A program made the translations under genes and the position numbers. Below the pieces are notes generated by a model that saw only the letters and a list, made by a program, of their open reading frames with translations, was not told where the DNA came from and made no database searches. A stretch of DNA of 10,701 bases from Baffinella frigidus (Eukaryota; Cryptophyceae; Cryptomonadales; Baffinellaceae). The stretch's first letter is position 1. Every line of letters begins with the position of its first letter. The stretch spans positions 334,643 through 345,343 of the forward strand of contig MU646583.1 in the NCBI GenBank assembly GCA_026770585.1. Reading direction: 5' to 3'. Below, piece by piece: positions 10,373 through 10,701 of this stretch.

Positions 10373-10701
10373 CTACTCATGTATCGCCCACTGAGTGGCG
10401 AGGGCGTTCAACCGCGACCCAAACGAGAAACAGCCAGCCCCCCCCCCGACAACCAGCACCTTCCCCTCACCCCACGGCACCATACCCTGCTTCACCGCCA
10501 CCTCCTCCCCCTCACCCTCCGCCCCTTCCACGCGCCGCCACACCCCCTCCGTCAAGTCAGCGGCCCAGAACCCTCCGACGCCCTCCGTCTCCCCCGCCCC
10601 CCCCTCGGTGCATCCTCCGCTCACGACCAGCATTTCCCCACCCGCGCGCGCCCCAGACACTCTCCCATGCCCGCCGCCCCCCCCCCCCCCCCCCCCCCGC
10701 C
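10373..10701 (-). CDS. C-terminal fragment of a kelch-like protein, possibly wybutosine-synthesis TYW4/LCMT2 or TYW2/3 type
   Basis: The frame enters from the right edge and ends at TAG (10373-10375). It reads GEMLVVSGG, a tryptophan pair with kelch-like spacing (GFWAADL, GVWRRVE), then KVLVVGGGAGCFSFGSRLN. The GGG-x-x-CFSFG-x-x-x-N string resembles a motif I know from the kelch region of LCMT2/TYW4 and the plant TYW2/3 fusion. These act in making wybutosine at position 37 of phenylalanine tRNA. The fragment stops soon after the motif, where the family continues, so it may be truncated or may splice on. Upstream, the frame runs into glycine codons from the poly-G tract. The family call is tentative and a generic kelch protein is the alternative. 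Confidence 0.5.
   Translation of the reverse strand, partial: RGGGGGGGGGHGRVSGARAGGEMLVVSGGCTEGGAGETEGVGGFWAADLTEGVWRRVEGAEGEGEEVAVKQGMVPWGEGKVLVVGGGAGCFSFGSRLNALATQWAIHE
10677..10698. repeat. C22 homopolymer at window edge
   Basis: Twenty-two consecutive C lie at the end of a C-rich tract (10437-10701). The length is likely unreliable in sequencing and affects the frame of the kelch-like fragment upstream. Confidence 0.85.

Overview
The window is eukaryotic nuclear DNA. It holds a long split gene on the minus strand, with GT-AG (and one GC-AG) introns made largely of plant-type telomere-like heptamers (TTTAGGG and variants on the + strand). Plant-type heptamers, GC-rich exons and no prokaryotic signals suggest an alga or related protist. 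A prasinophyte-type green alga is one guess and an alveolate another; the window alone cannot decide.

Positions 1 to 7875 carry one gene on the minus strand, read right to left. I could join 12 exons by splice phase: 7875-7285, 6920-6777, 6659-6489, 6366-5797, 5617-4589, 4452-4354, 4149-4043, 3889-3308, 3142-2436, 2264-2104, 1945-720 and 556-262. The sum is 5682 nt, or 1894 uninterrupted codons, and the register of the armadillo (ARM) repeat is kept across all 11 complete introns. I count about 46 ARM repeats of about 41 residues, several times the number in importin-alpha, beta-catenin or Vac8. No stop codon lies in the window, so the gene runs off the left edge.

Intron 1 is ordinary unique DNA with a 30-bp tandem duplication. 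Introns 2 to 12 consist wholly or partly of heptamer arrays, nearly each with its own heptamer variant, always with the C-rich strand in the sense orientation. At four introns (3, 4, 5 and 10) the start of the intron repeats the start of the next exon, which looks like the footprint of intron birth by insertion or repair.

Positions 7685 to 10110 form a large imperfect inverted duplication. Two arms of about 600 bp (about 97 percent identical by eye) flank a 1.2-kb spacer. Each arm holds the first 63-64 codons of the ARM gene, its upstream region, and the start of a divergent reading frame. The right arm therefore carries a truncated second copy of the ARM gene on the + strand (9920-10222), broken at 10110. 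The spacer has a weak + strand coding candidate, a perfect 14-bp hairpin and a palindrome near the right breakpoint.

The right edge (10373-10701, minus strand) holds the C-terminal part of a kelch-like protein. Its GGG-CFSFG motif resembles the kelch region of tRNA wybutosine-synthesis proteins (TYW4/LCMT2 or the plant TYW2/3 fusion). It is cut by the window edge in a 22-nt C homopolymer.
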